Under the pieces are notes generated by a model that did not search any database, was not told where the DNA came from, and worked only from the letters and a program-made list of their open reading frames with translations. The translations under genes and the position numbers were made by a program. From Rouxiella silvae (GTDB lineage: Bacteria > Pseudomonadota > Gammaproteobacteria > Enterobacterales > Enterobacteriaceae), in the NCBI RefSeq assembly GCF_002093625.1, contig NZ_MRWD01000011.1, positions 38,121-102,120 on the forward strand: 64,000 nt of DNA. The letters are read 5' to 3'. Shown here in pieces: positions 36,932 through 46,157 of the stretch (its first letter is position 1; each line of letters opens with the position of its first letter).

Positions 36932-38587
36932 GTGCATTCCTCCTCCTCCCTCTCCCAGCGGCTGGGTCTTCATAAGCTCAATTCCGTACTGGACGCTCAG
37001 CGTACCCCAAAGCAAAGCCTCCCTGAACGTGTCACTCACGATACCCTAAAGCAGCTGCACCAGGTCATGACTCAGGGAAAGGGCTGGCAGGAAGATGAGG
37101 CGTTTTGCCAGACTCTGGAGGGTGTTCTGGGCAATGATGAGTTCCGCGAAGAATTCAAGAAAGACACCGGGCAGTCCTTGCACATGAGTGCAAAACATCT
37201 GTCTACACTTCAGGCAAAACAGCTGATGTCGTTTATCTCTGCGCAGCTCGTGCCAGAAGCCGCTCCCTGCGCAACACCTGACTTCTCCGTTTCGTCCGGC
37301 CAGTCATTGCAGAACGTCATGAAGGACTGCCTGAAACAAATGACCCTCGATGTTCTGCTTGAAACGAGTTTGAAACTGACCGGCATGGACATCCGTATCG
37401 CCGAAACATTTGTGCCGGTGATAACGTTAATCCGCGAAGCCCGAACCGCGCTTTTATCCGGGGACGGAAACCTGGCCGACCGCCTGAAGGGACTGACAGA
37501 GGCGCTGAATACCGCCCGAAACAGCCTGAAGCTTGCCTGTCCTGGCTCTGTTGTTTTCAAAGGCACAGACATTCTTTGTGACGTAGCGGATGTATTACAC
37601 ATGGGGCTGGCTTCCTCTGACCTGAGTGGGTTGAAAGCGCCGGTGGCAAAATTAGGCACCCTTCCAGGGCTGGCCTCCGCCGGCCAGGCGATGCTGCCTC
37701 TGCTTGAGCTGGGTAATCAGTTGCAGCAGTGGAATAACAGCAGCATAACGGGCCAGGAGCTGGTCCGGTCCCTGATAGACAAGGTGATGCCGGAACAGCT
37801 GTCTCTTCTGCTAAAGGTCGGAGAAAAAATAGCCGCAGGGGTGCAGTCTGGAAAGCTGCAAGCGAAAGGGCTACCGGAATGGCCGAAAACGGATGACAAA
37901 GTCGCCTGCCTGCAGTGGCTGAAAGCCGCCCTGACCAACGATTCATTACGTGAAACGCTGGCCACGGCCGACAATCAATGGCTTACGCAAACTCTGGGGC
38001 TTAACGCTGAGGAAGCCGGATACGTACAGACACATCTGCTGCAGTATGCGCAGCCTCTGGCCCGTTTTCCGGCTCAGGGCACGCCTGCAGAGTGGCTGCT
38101 GGCGCTCAAGACGATGCCCGGCCTTTCAGACATGGTCACCCGGGCAGACATCAGCCTGAATGTTAACCTTGGGGCCGTCGGCTCCCTGTTGAAAGACAAC
38201 ACGACCCTGTCCCGGCTTGGGGGCGTGGCAACGGCATCTGGCACCACGGGAAAGCTCTGGGAGGCACTGAAGCTGATTGACACTGGCAAATCGTTGACGG
38301 TAGTGAAAAATATATCTATCGAAACATTGAAGAAAACCTTCGGTGTGGCCACGGATGCGGCAAGTGCCATTTATTTGGTATTGAAAAAGGCTAACGCTTT
38401 TCGGCTCAGCGCCTATTCAGCCGGGCAGTCTGTCAGTGACCCCGTTCGGCTTTATCGTGACGTATTCTCCTTCATTAAGGAGGATGTCAAAAATAATCCT
38501 GACGATTATAAGAATGCCACCGTTGAAACTTTGCTGGCCACCGTGGCGATGGTGTTCAAGAGTCTGGGGGGAATCATGTGCCGATAA
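36932..38587 (+). CDS. Large helical protein, first part of a toxin/effector-like locus
   Basis: This is a 551-aa protein of unrecognised family. It starts at GTG (AAGG 7 nt before) and opens MHSSSSLSQRLGLHKLNSVL, a Ser-rich N-terminus like those of type III secreted effectors, with no signal peptide or clear membrane span. The remainder is predicted mostly helical by composition, with Leu/Ala/Lys-rich stretches (LKDCLKQM-like and LLPLLELGNQLQQW-type segments). It overlaps the next ORF by 10 nt at a six-G tract, so the two could be one protein of about 1,620 aa made by -1 frameshifting, or a split ancestral gene. It is inserted between add and ydgJ, core genes that are close neighbours in E. 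coli. No secretion apparatus is in the window. Confidence 0.7.
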   Translation: MHSSSSLSQRLGLHKLNSVLDAQRTPKQSLPERVTHDTLKQLHQVMTQGKGWQEDEAFCQTLEGVLGNDEFREEFKKDTGQSLHMSAKHLSTLQAKQLMSFISAQLVPEAAPCATPDFSVSSGQSLQNVMKDCLKQMTLDVLLETSLKLTGMDIRIAETFVPVITLIREARTALLSGDGNLADRLKGLTEALNTARNSLKLACPGSVVFKGTDILCDVADVLHMGLASSDLSGLKAPVAKLGTLPGLASAGQAMLPLLELGNQLQQWNNSSITGQELVRSLIDKVMPEQLSLLLKVGEKIAAGVQSGKLQAKGLPEWPKTDDKVACLQWLKAALTNDSLRETLATADNQWLTQTLGLNAEEAGYVQTHLLQYAQPLARFPAQGTPAEWLLALKTMPGLSDMVTRADISLNVNLGAVGSLLKDNTTLSRLGGVATASGTTGKLWEALKLIDTGKSLTVVKNISIETLKKTFGVATDAASAIYLVLKKANAFRLSAYSAGQSVSDPVRLYRDVFSFIKEDVKNNPDDYKNATVETLLATVAMVFKSLGGIMCR

Positions 38588-41500
38588 ACTTTGGGGGAAA
38601 TACGGCGCAGTGGCTGAATGCGTATGCGCAGGCAGACCCTGAGAAACTGACCGCCGTGGACAAGGTGCTGATGCACGCCGTGCTGGAGCCTCGTGCAATA
38701 CTGGAAATCAAGCGAGCAATACAGCAGGAAGACACCGTACAGGCCCGAAAACTGCTTGAGCCTCTCAGCGATGCGCTGCAGTCATACGCGGGCGATTCGC
38801 CATTTTTGCGTCAAATGGCCGCTGCCCTGCCGTACATTCCGGCCCTGAATGAGGCATGGAAAGAAATCCGCGCCATGGACCTGGGTGAACGAAAGGCGCT
38901 AGGGAGTGACATTCAGATGCAGAATGTTCTGCTCACAGATATTTTGCGCAACAGTCGTGAGGTTGTTTCTGTTGACACGCTGGTATCGCGACAAAAGGCA
39001 GTCCTGGCCCTGCAGGAAAAACTGGGGAGGCTGCAGGAGCAGTGCGGAGACGCTAGCGGCCTGATGAATGTGTTGCAGGCCGAACTGGATGCAATGAAGG
39101 TTGCCGTCAACATGCAGACCGATGAAAGCCGAATGCGTCTGAGCGAGGAGCTGGAGCTGGTGCAGTCTGACCTGAATAGCCTGAAAAATCCGGCCACGCT
39201 AGGCGCATTGTCACCGGACGAGGTGTCTCAGGTCTTTGCTCGACAAGCCAGCCTCCACGAGAATGTAAAGAAAACCCTGGTAGAGGAAGGGGTATCACCT
39301 GCAGAGATAATGAAGGGACAACTTAAGGAGATGACCAATACTCTGCATGCCCTGCCCCTGGAGCTCAAACTGACGGACATGGGGTCACTGGTACACTTTG
39401 CGACAGAAGCCCTGACACGGCTGGCCACCAGCACGAAACCCAACCTGGTGAGCGCCAGGGGCGAGCTGGCCACGCTGGTGAGAAATGCGGCGTCAGACGG
39501 GCTGTCGGAAGTTGTGCGCTGGTCGGGAAACCAGATGATGAAACTTTTCACCAAAGAAGTGGAGCTGACGCCGGAGGAGAAGGCGTTGGGCATGTTTGTC
39601 ATTGAGCAAGAGTTGAATGCGGGGCAGTTGGCGACAGGGGCGGCGGCGGGTGCGGCGTCGGGCGCGCTGCTGTCGGTGATGTTCCTGCTGCTTTCCGGGG
39701 AGGGCATACCGGGCCTGAAGGGGAGGAAAGAAAGTACGTCTGCGGTGACAATGCGCACGACAGCGACAGATATTAACGGGGAAAGTGACACTCAGACAGT
39801 GCGACTGACCCCGTCGCGGGCGGGGGTATACGCCTCCACCACTGAGCCGTTAAGCCGGGAGGGCAATGACCTGAAGAAATGGCTGATGCTGGCCCTGCCG
39901 GTAGTGGCTGGCGCAGCGGCGGGTGCCGGGATTGCGGCCGCCATCAATCCGGCTATAAGGGAAAAGCGAGGCGAAAATGATGTGCCGGACGAGACGAACC
40001 CAGTCATGACCGGACCCGGACAGTTGCATATCATTACCGGAGAGGATGGCATCACTAAAGGGATTAATGTGGGTCCTGGTCAGCGTCTGAGTCATTACAA
40101 AGATGCTGACGGGTCGATGAAGACCCTCCTTCTGGAAGCGAACCAGAGGCACCCTCTTATTTCAACGCTGGCGGCAGATCCCTCTGTGGGGTTGCAGGAG
40201 AATGCACCGGAGCAAGAAAGAGCGGGACGTGTAAGACGTGCGACAGATGCTGCTGTAAAAAGTCGACCAGAACGAAGCCTAGCCTCCCTATTAACAAATT
40301 ATGTACAACCTAAAAAAGTTGAGGGAAACGAAGTTAAACAGTTGATTGATAGCAGAGAGCAGAACCGGCTTGCAGAACAGAATCGGCTCGCAGAGCAGAA
40401 TCGAATTAACAGCACGAGAGGAAATTGGACACATGCTTTCATTGCAAGCAAAGTGAACAAATGGCTAGAGATGATAAACAGCGGCGCAGTGACCAGAATG
40501 GGCAGTGAATTGAACACTGGCGAGTTTATTCGTAGCTATATACAGGGAATTATTGACAGGCATCCAGATGCGGCCATACGTGACGGTCTGACATCCCCTG
40601 ACAGTAAAATTATTATGAGAAACGGAACTGCACCGGGTGGAGGCGCCGTCGCGGTAAAACTGATTGACCTAGCTACGGGTAAATTCAATTATTATGATAA
40701 GTTCCCGGAATGGAAAGGTGAGAGAAAGGGATACGACACCAGTCCTCAGACAGTTGCATTTAGAAAGGAATTGCTGGATGACGCCAGTCCCTATATGGAT
40801 AGTGACGGGTATAATGTTTCCAGTACAAAAGGTAAGCCACTCCCTGACCGCATCCAGGATGCATACATGACGCACCTGAACGGCATCAAGTCTGACAGTG
40901 CCAAAAAGGAGACAATAGCAGAGTTCTATAAGCTTTCTTTTTATAAAACAGCCAGCGCATTAGCCGATAATCCTGAGTTCGCAATTTTTAAACCGCAACT
41001 TGATAAGTATCTTGATGGACAAATTAAACCATTTCAGCTAGCCCATGATGACGGGGGGGACTTTTCAGAAATAGTCGCATTTCGTGTCGGGCAAAAAGTT
41101 CTTGCCTGGGATGCTGTGGGCACAAGCATAACATTCTCCGATACAGATAATGGCAGAAAGAGTAGTAATATACACGAATGGCTTCTTAAGCACCTGAAGG
41201 TGGATATGCAGGAGAGATACAAAAATGGAGCCGAATCTTTTCTGGAAGATACTTATCGCAAAATCCGCTTCGTGCCTGAATCTTTTGCCCCTAAACAATC
41301 CCCGCTGAATTTTAAAGGCATGGATGATATAGGACAGGATACTGTAACTACTCTGCTGGATCGTGCGGAAAAAGATATAAAGAGTAAAATCTCTACAAGA
41401 GGTGAATATTATCTTAACGGTCTTATTGATGGCCTATTCATCGCGGCAGGTCTTGGGTTGTCATATTTTGTTCCTGGCTCTGGAATTGCCTTGATACTGA

Positions 41501-41790
41501 GGGAAATTGCTCTCTCCGCTTCATTAACGTTTGCTAAGGATATAGTAAAGTTGTCAGTTGCTGATAGCGAAGAACAAAGAGATGCAATCACTTCCTCAAT
41601 ACCGGCAAATCTCCTTGCTGGCTTGGTTGTTGATTCTGGCGTTACACTAGGATTTAAAATAGCAGACCATATGCTGAAGGCTGGGGATTTTAAAATACCA
41701 TGGAGTGTAGGCCTCGAGTCGGATGCCCTGGTCGGTTATTCCTCGTATGAGGCAGCCAATAGATTAAGTGAACAATATACAAATGAGTAA
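38578..41790 (+). CDS. Very large toxin/effector-like protein with membrane segments and variable C-terminus
   Basis: A 1070-aa protein begins at GTG inside the tail of the preceding ORF. Visible parts: helical region with a coiled-coil-like stretch (residues ~125-205); Ala/Gly-rich hydrophobic segments at ~352-374 and ~432-459; a basic RVRR site at 551-554; a short tandem repeat EQNRLA at 594-610; then a ~450-residue A+T-richer region with a long hydrophobic hairpin at ~944-990. The C-terminal part (segments like VAFRVGQKVLAWDAVG and IHEWLLKHL, then a hydrophobic helical end) reminds me of large dermonecrotic-toxin-like proteins, but I cannot prove homology. Toxin or type III-type effector is an inference. 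No immunity gene is evident downstream. Confidence 0.65.
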   Translation: MPINFGGNTAQWLNAYAQADPEKLTAVDKVLMHAVLEPRAILEIKRAIQQEDTVQARKLLEPLSDALQSYAGDSPFLRQMAAALPYIPALNEAWKEIRAMDLGERKALGSDIQMQNVLLTDILRNSREVVSVDTLVSRQKAVLALQEKLGRLQEQCGDASGLMNVLQAELDAMKVAVNMQTDESRMRLSEELELVQSDLNSLKNPATLGALSPDEVSQVFARQASLHENVKKTLVEEGVSPAEIMKGQLKEMTNTLHALPLELKLTDMGSLVHFATEALTRLATSTKPNLVSARGELATLVRNAASDGLSEVVRWSGNQMMKLFTKEVELTPEEKALGMFVIEQELNAGQLATGAAAGAASGALLSVMFLLLSGEGIPGLKGRKESTSAVTMRTTATDINGESDTQTVRLTPSRAGVYASTTEPLSREGNDLKKWLMLALPVVAGAAAGAGIAAAINPAIREKRGENDVPDETNPVMTGPGQLHIITGEDGITKGINVGPGQRLSHYKDADGSMKTLLLEANQRHPLISTLAADPSVGLQENAPEQERAGRVRRATDAAVKSRPERSLASLLTNYVQPKKVEGNEVKQLIDSREQNRLAEQNRLAEQNRINSTRGNWTHAFIASKVNKWLEMINSGAVTRMGSELNTGEFIRSYIQGIIDRHPDAAIRDGLTSPDSKIIMRNGTAPGGGAVAVKLIDLATGKFNYYDKFPEWKGERKGYDTSPQTVAFRKELLDDASPYMDSDGYNVSSTKGKPLPDRIQDAYMTHLNGIKSDSAKKETIAEFYKLSFYKTASALADNPEFAIFKPQLDKYLDGQIKPFQLAHDDGGDFSEIVAFRVGQKVLAWDAVGTSITFSDTDNGRKSSNIHEWLLKHLKVDMQERYKNGAESFLEDTYRKIRFVPESFAPKQSPLNFKGMDDIGQDTVTTLLDRAEKDIKSKISTRGEYYLNGLIDGLFIAAGLGLSYFVPGSGIALILREIALSASLTFAKDIVKLSVADSEEQRDAITSSIPANLLAGLVVDSGVTLGFKIADHMLKAGDFKIPWSVGLESDALVGYSSYEAANRLSEQYTNE

Positions 41791-41851
41791 GCGCTCGGGA
41801 TTATGTCGAAATAATTAAAGCTAAGTTATACTTTCGACCGATAAATTCGAG

Positions 41852-41896
41852 TTAAGGTTGAATAACACTCTGTTTTAAAGGTCGTTTTTTAGCCAT
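41852..41896 (-). other. Tiny ORF with ribosome site, possible gene remnant
   Basis: On the minus strand, between the toxin-like gene and ydgJ, ATG opens a 14-codon frame (MAKKRPLKQSVIQP) with GAGGA 8 nt upstream. It could be the stump of a gene cut by insertion of the locus, or chance. Confidence 0.2.
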
Positions 41897-41952
41897 TGCC
41901 TATATCCTCTTTAATTTAACACATTATCGAAATATAGGCATTGACACAATTT

Positions 41953-42999
41953 TCAGGAATGGGGAATCAACACTGTCTTTTGCTGCTGTGCCGATTGTAT
42001 TCCTAACTCAATTAACTCCATCACGCGAATAGCCTGCTCGGCGGTCACCGGATTTTTACCCTGCCCGTTGATGGCGTCGCGCACTCCAGCATAATAAGCC
42101 GGATAGTTTCCTGGAATAGTCAGCAGGCTTTTCTCTGCCATCACTCCGTTGTGACTCAGCGTCACCACGCCGTCACGCATGTCGTAACCCCAGTCAGGCT
42201 GCGGCAAACGCTCGCCGGCTTTAAGGCGATCTTCCTGCGGGTCAAGGCCGTACTTAATGTAACTGCCCTTTTCACCCTGCACAATATAACGTGCGGTTTC
42301 AGCCGCCGCATACACGGTGCCGTGCAGCACAACGCGACGGCGAGGATAGGTTAATACGGTGTTGAAATAGTCCACCGCCTTGGCACCCGGTCGCAGCATC
42401 GCCTGATCGGATTGAATAGCATCAGGTACGCCAAACAGCTCAATCGCCTGGTCTAACAGGTGTGAACCCAGGTCGTACCAAATTCCACTGCCCAGCTCCG
42501 CCGACTCACGCCAGCGCGTTTGTACCTGTGGACGGAAGCGGTCGTAATGAGATTCAAAATAGACGATTTCACCGAGTGACCCTTCTTTTATCAAGGCCTT
42601 AAGGGTCAAAAAATCGGCGTCCCAGCGGCGGTTGTGAAAGACTGAAAGCAGTTTTCCTTTTTCTTGCGCCAGAATATTCAGCGAACGCGCTTCACCCAGC
42701 GTTACGGTAAACGGCTTATCGACTATCACATGCTTACCGGCTTCCAACGCCTGCTGCGCAAGCGGGAAATGGGTCGTATTTGGTGTCGGGATCACCACCA
42801 GATCAACAGTTGGGTCATCGAAAACCTGCTGCGGTGAGTCGACAACCTTCACTGACGGCCAGTCCGCATGCACCTTGGTCGCATCACTGCTCGACACCAC
42901 CGCCAGCTCCAAGCCCGGCGTGCCGGAAATCAATGGAGAATGGAATGTTTTACTGGCAAAGCCATAGCCAATAATCCCAACGCGTAAAGCAGTTGTCAT
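41953..42999 (-). CDS. ydgJ: YdgJ, Gfo/Idh/MocA-family oxidoreductase
   Basis: This 348-aa NAD(P)-dependent sugar-type dehydrogenase resembles E. coli YdgJ. The Rossmann motif GIIGYGFASKTFHSPL is at the N-terminus. HVIVDKPFTVTLGEA contains the conserved EKP-like lysine region (DKP here), and SGIWYDLGSHLLDQAIELFG carries the catalytic histidine area. It is a single gene. The physiological substrate is not known. Confidence 0.92.
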   Translation of the reverse strand: MTTALRVGIIGYGFASKTFHSPLISGTPGLELAVVSSSDATKVHADWPSVKVVDSPQQVFDDPTVDLVVIPTPNTTHFPLAQQALEAGKHVIVDKPFTVTLGEARSLNILAQEKGKLLSVFHNRRWDADFLTLKALIKEGSLGEIVYFESHYDRFRPQVQTRWRESAELGSGIWYDLGSHLLDQAIELFGVPDAIQSDQAMLRPGAKAVDYFNTVLTYPRRRVVLHGTVYAAAETARYIVQGEKGSYIKYGLDPQEDRLKAGERLPQPDWGYDMRDGVVTLSHNGVMAEKSLLTIPGNYPAYYAGVRDAINGQGKNPVTAEQAIRVMELIELGIQSAQQQKTVLIPHS

Positions 43000-43111
43000 G
43001 GTGTGCTGTCCTTAGAATTGTTGCAAAAATGTTGAAGTAGTCTACCTCAAAAAGGCATTGATTCATGCACTTGTATCACAGTATCTTGCCTCGTTGAGGT
43101 AGCGCAACGTG

Positions 43112-44596
43112 CTATGCCCCTTCCTTCACCCATACGCTAACGCTGCCGCCGTTGCTGCGAAACTCAGCGGCGCCCTGGTCATCACACTGCACCGCAGAAT
43201 CGACATTGCCGGTGATGTCCTTCCACTGGCTATTAGCAAACTCATCACCAAGAATGATGTGTTTAACGCCGTCGCCTTCGTTAGACATCACCACCACGCA
43301 GCCAGGTTTTTCCGCCGTTCCACTGCGTACAAAGGCGATACAGTGCGGATCATCCAAATAATCGGTTTGCACTCCCCATGCATACTGCTGGCGCGCGCTT
43401 ATCAGGGTTTCAAGTTCTGTGACTTTGTTGAGCTCAATTTGGTGGGTATTGCCGTCGTCGCCGCTGTCTTCATAGCTTGCGCCAAACAGGTCAGGATAAA
43501 AAATGGCCGGCAGGCCCTGCTCGCGCAGCAGAATCAGCGCATAGGCTAAGGGTTTGAACCAGGGTTCGACCGGAATTTCGAGAGACTGCAAAGGTTGGGT
43601 GTCGTGGTTGGCCACGATAGTCACCGCATGCCAAGGATCGGCCTGCACCAACGAGCCGTCAAACACGGTGCGCAAATCGTAGTCTTTTCCACCTTTGGAG
43701 GCATTATGGAAGTTAAGCAGCAAAGGGGCATCAAACAGCATGGTCTTGCCTTCAACCTGATGGATATACTGCTGCAACTTGTCCGTTTCGAATGACCAAT
43801 ACTCGGCGACGATGAACATCGGTTCACTCGCGGCTTCTTGAATGCTGTCGATCCACTCTTTATAGAACCACGCAGGAATGTGCTTCACCGCGTCAAGACG
43901 AAATCCACTGCAAGGAACCTGTTCAATCACCCAGCGGGCCCAGAATTTGAGCTCCTCTCTGACGGCATTGTTGCGAAAATCAATATTGGCGCCCATCAGG
44001 TAGTCAAAGTTGCCAAACTCATCATCAACTTCCACGTTCCAGCCTTCGGCCGTGTAGTCGTTTACTATCTTGAATACGCCCTGTTCATCAGGGTTTTCAA
44101 TGTGATCCACACCGCTAAAGCAATGATAATCCCAAACAAATTCAGAGTATTGTCCGCCGCGTCCGGCAAAGGTGAAACGCGTCCACGCCTCGGCGTCGAT
44201 CACCTCTTCATCAATTTCTTCACGGTTTTCCTCAGAGACGCGGTTGACTTTAATCTGCTCTTTTTCGTCGGCACCCATTTTGTGGTTGAGCACCACGTCG
44301 AGCAACACGCCCACATTGTGAGCGCGAAGCGTTTCAACCGCGGCAACGAACTGTGCCTTATCACCGTACTTGGTGGCGACGCTGCCTTTTTGATCAAACT
44401 CCCCTAAGTCAAACAGGTCATAGGTGTCATACCCCACCGAGTAACCGCCCGACTCCCCTTTGCTGGCCGGTGGCAGCCACGCCATGGTAATGCCGATAGA
44501 GGCCAGCCACTCGGCCTTTTCGCTAACTTCCGGCCAGAGTTTTCCGCCATCAGGGTAATACCAGTGAAAAAATTGCAGCAGCGTTGGATTTTCCAT
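43112..44596 (-). CDS. amyA: Cytoplasmic alpha-amylase AmyA
   Basis: This is an alpha-amylase of ~494 aa, glycoside hydrolase family 13, without a signal peptide, as for E. coli AmyA (495 aa). It hydrolyses internal alpha-1,4 bonds of maltodextrins or glycogen in the cytoplasm. The catalytic Asp is in [15 protein letters not shown], the Glu in [10 protein letters not shown] and the second Asp in [33 protein letters not shown] is a family landmark. An ATG at 44611 adds five residues; the E. coli alignment favours the start at 44596. It is a single gene. Confidence 0.95.
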   Translation of the reverse strand: MENPTLLQFFHWYYPDGGKLWPEVSEKAEWLASIGITMAWLPPASKGESGGYSVGYDTYDLFDLGEFDQKGSVATKYGDKAQFVAAVETLRAHNVGVLLDVVLNHKMGADEKEQIKVNRVSEENREEIDEEVIDAEAWTRFTFAGRGGQYSEFVWDYHCFSGVDHIENPDEQGVFKIVNDYTAEGWNVEVDDEFGNFDYLMGANIDFRNNAVREELKFWARWVIEQVPCSGFRLDAVKHIPAWFYKEWIDSIQEAASEPMFIVAEYWSFETDKLQQYIHQVEGKTMLFDAPLLLNFHNASKGGKDYDLRTVFDGSLVQADPWHAVTIVANHDTQPLQSLEIPVEPWFKPLAYALILLREQGLPAIFYPDLFGASYEDSGDDGNTHQIELNKVTELETLISARQQYAWGVQTDYLDDPHCIAFVRSGTAEKPGCVVVMSNEGDGVKHIILGDEFANSQWKDITGNVDSAVQCDDQGAAEFRSNGGSVSVWVKEGA

Positions 44597-44774
44597 GTAA
44601 TGCATTTCCATCTGTGGGAGGTCATTAATAAATAGCCCACTTTTAGCGATAATGCATCAGCCGCCGCTTCTCGGTTCAAATCTTATTACGTTCAGCAATT
44701 CTGCATCGTGCCAACCTACAGCCTGTTTTCTGGTCATTGACCCACAGTGCTCGAGAAACAGTGCTGTCGGGTAC

Positions 44775-46109
44775 TCATGCTGTCGTATTTTCGTTTCGCA
44801 TCCGTTTCGCAGACCTAATCACGTCATCAGGTGCGGGATGCTGCATCGGTGGCGGCGAGGGAGCAAAAACACTGCCCGGAGACCCCCGCCCAGAATGCAG
44901 TTCACGTAATATGGCCTGATTGAATTCTGTCTCGAAGTTATCGTCGATATCCTCTGAACAAGAAAGGGACGGGAGCGGCAGGCGCGGGTAAAATACCTTC
45001 AGCCTACCGTCAGAATCAGCTCGCTGCTGTTGCCTGTGGGTTGTCATAACTTTATTTATCATCACTAGGGTGACTTCGACGTTAACGCTGCGCAGGCAGG
45101 ACCACAGCTGTAGCGCCGTGAATGCAGGCCCCCCTTCCACGCGGAGCAGCCTCTCCAATCTTGGTCTAATCATCGAGTTATTGTCGAACCACAGCCAGTT
45201 TTGCAACAGCCATTTTTTTATTTCTGGTTCGACAACCACGTGGAGCCCCGCCATCACCTGCGATATGCATTCAACTCTGACTCTGACACCTAATCTTTGA
45301 AGGACGGACCTCAGCTGCGGCGGCGTAAAGGTTGGGCATTCTTTCAGGCGCAGCAGTGCCTCAACCTGCCGTTCTTTAGGCGTTACTAAGCAGACGAGAT
45401 GCCAGTTTTCCATCACCCACTGGCTCATTTTTGGCGGGACAACTGTGCGAATGTTTGCCATTGCCAAGTTTATCGCCCTAGCCGCCACATGAATTCCTTT
45501 CTCACACAGTGCCGCCTGCAACTCTGGCGCCTTCAATGGCGGGCATCCTTCCTGGCGAAGCAGCGCCTCCATCCGGTTTTCCAGAGCGCCCCCCTGCTCA
45601 ATCCAATGCCATCTGTCTGCTAACCAATCTCTTAATTTTGAGCTAACCACCACCCTAAGGGGCGCCAACGCTTTACTTACCGTTGCAATTTCCACCTCCA
45701 CGCCAATCCGTTTCAGAATGGCCAGCAGCGGTTTTGCTTGCAAGTCCGGACAGCCTTTCCGCTGCACAAGCTCCGCCACTCGGAGTTCCAGAGATTTTTC
45801 ATGATTGACCAGACGCCAGTTTTCTTGTACCCAATGGATCTCTTTTGGCGTAATTCTGTAGCGATCCATTATCATTGTTGTAAAAGATTTTACTGTTGAC
45901 TGGCGTGAATTATTTTCGGACGCAGAGAGCGTGGGCTGTGGGTAACTTTGTGATACACCGGAGATATTTGCCACCATTAAACGTGGTGGCGCGTGACAAC
46001 AGGCAAGTGAGGATACCGCAGCAGACATTTCTGAGGATGTGGTTATCGAAGAAATTTTCATGAGTCGCGTCCATTGCAACAGAGTGACTATTTTCACTGG
46101 TGGCGACAT
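44775..46109 (-). CDS. Protein with four exact 69-residue tandem repeats, HTH-like; possible effector
   Basis: This is a 444-aa protein of no family I recognise. Residues 1-85 are Ser/Thr-rich without a signal peptide; a second start, MKISSITTSSEM at residue 17, is possible. Residues ~87-362 are four tandem repeats with a period of exactly 69: paired Trp at 93/98, 162/167, 231/236 and 300/305; a CP pair at 120, 189 and 258, replaced by GP at 327. Each unit ends with an L-x3-L-x3-G-[VI]-x-V-x4-I-x3-M-A-type pattern reminiscent of a helix-turn-helix. The C-terminal ~80 residues are acidic then Pro-rich, ending in a basic SAKRMRNE. A secreted or DNA-binding effector is conceivable but unproven. 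It sits between amyA and araC. Confidence 0.65.
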   Translation of the reverse strand: MSPPVKIVTLLQWTRLMKISSITTSSEMSAAVSSLACCHAPPRLMVANISGVSQSYPQPTLSASENNSRQSTVKSFTTMIMDRYRITPKEIHWVQENWRLVNHEKSLELRVAELVQRKGCPDLQAKPLLAILKRIGVEVEIATVSKALAPLRVVVSSKLRDWLADRWHWIEQGGALENRMEALLRQEGCPPLKAPELQAALCEKGIHVAARAINLAMANIRTVVPPKMSQWVMENWHLVCLVTPKERQVEALLRLKECPTFTPPQLRSVLQRLGVRVRVECISQVMAGLHVVVEPEIKKWLLQNWLWFDNNSMIRPRLERLLRVEGGPAFTALQLWSCLRSVNVEVTLVMINKVMTTHRQQQRADSDGRLKVFYPRLPLPSLSCSEDIDDNFETEFNQAILRELHSGRGSPGSVFAPSPPPMQHPAPDDVIRSAKRMRNENTTA

Positions 46110-46119
46110 TATTGAGTTG

Positions 46120-46157
46120 ATGACTGCCGATTAAAAGATTAATCGGCAGTCATTTTT
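46120..46157 (+). terminator. Long hairpin between araC and the repeat-protein gene
   Basis: A perfect 14-bp stem (46120-46133 with 46140-46153) with a 6-nt loop is followed on the + strand by TTTTT. Both flanking genes run leftward, so the T-run is on the wrong side for araC. It may still act as a hairpin in the araC transcript or stop antisense transcription. Confidence 0.5.

Noticed and set aside
37210..37946. Antisense frames of 129-149 codons within the 551-aa gene
   Set aside because: They are rich in Ser, Arg and Pro with no ribosome site, as expected for reverse-complement shadows.
39228..39791. Long antisense open frame (187 codons, minus strand) inside the toxin-like gene
   Set aside because: It lies wholly in the reverse of the high-G+C part of the + strand gene, has Ser/Arg-biased composition typical of antisense shadows, and no ribosome site.
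41791..41952. Immunity gene after the toxin-like gene
   Set aside because: Only a 14-codon frame on the opposite strand is present; there is no room for an immunity protein before ydgJ.
43838..44407. 189-codon + strand open frame inside amyA
   Set aside because: amyA is certain by homology; the opposite frame is a composition shadow.
45070..45623. + strand frames opposite the 69-residue repeat gene
   Set aside because: The strict 69-residue periodicity with conserved Trp and Cys-Pro exists only in the minus-strand frame.
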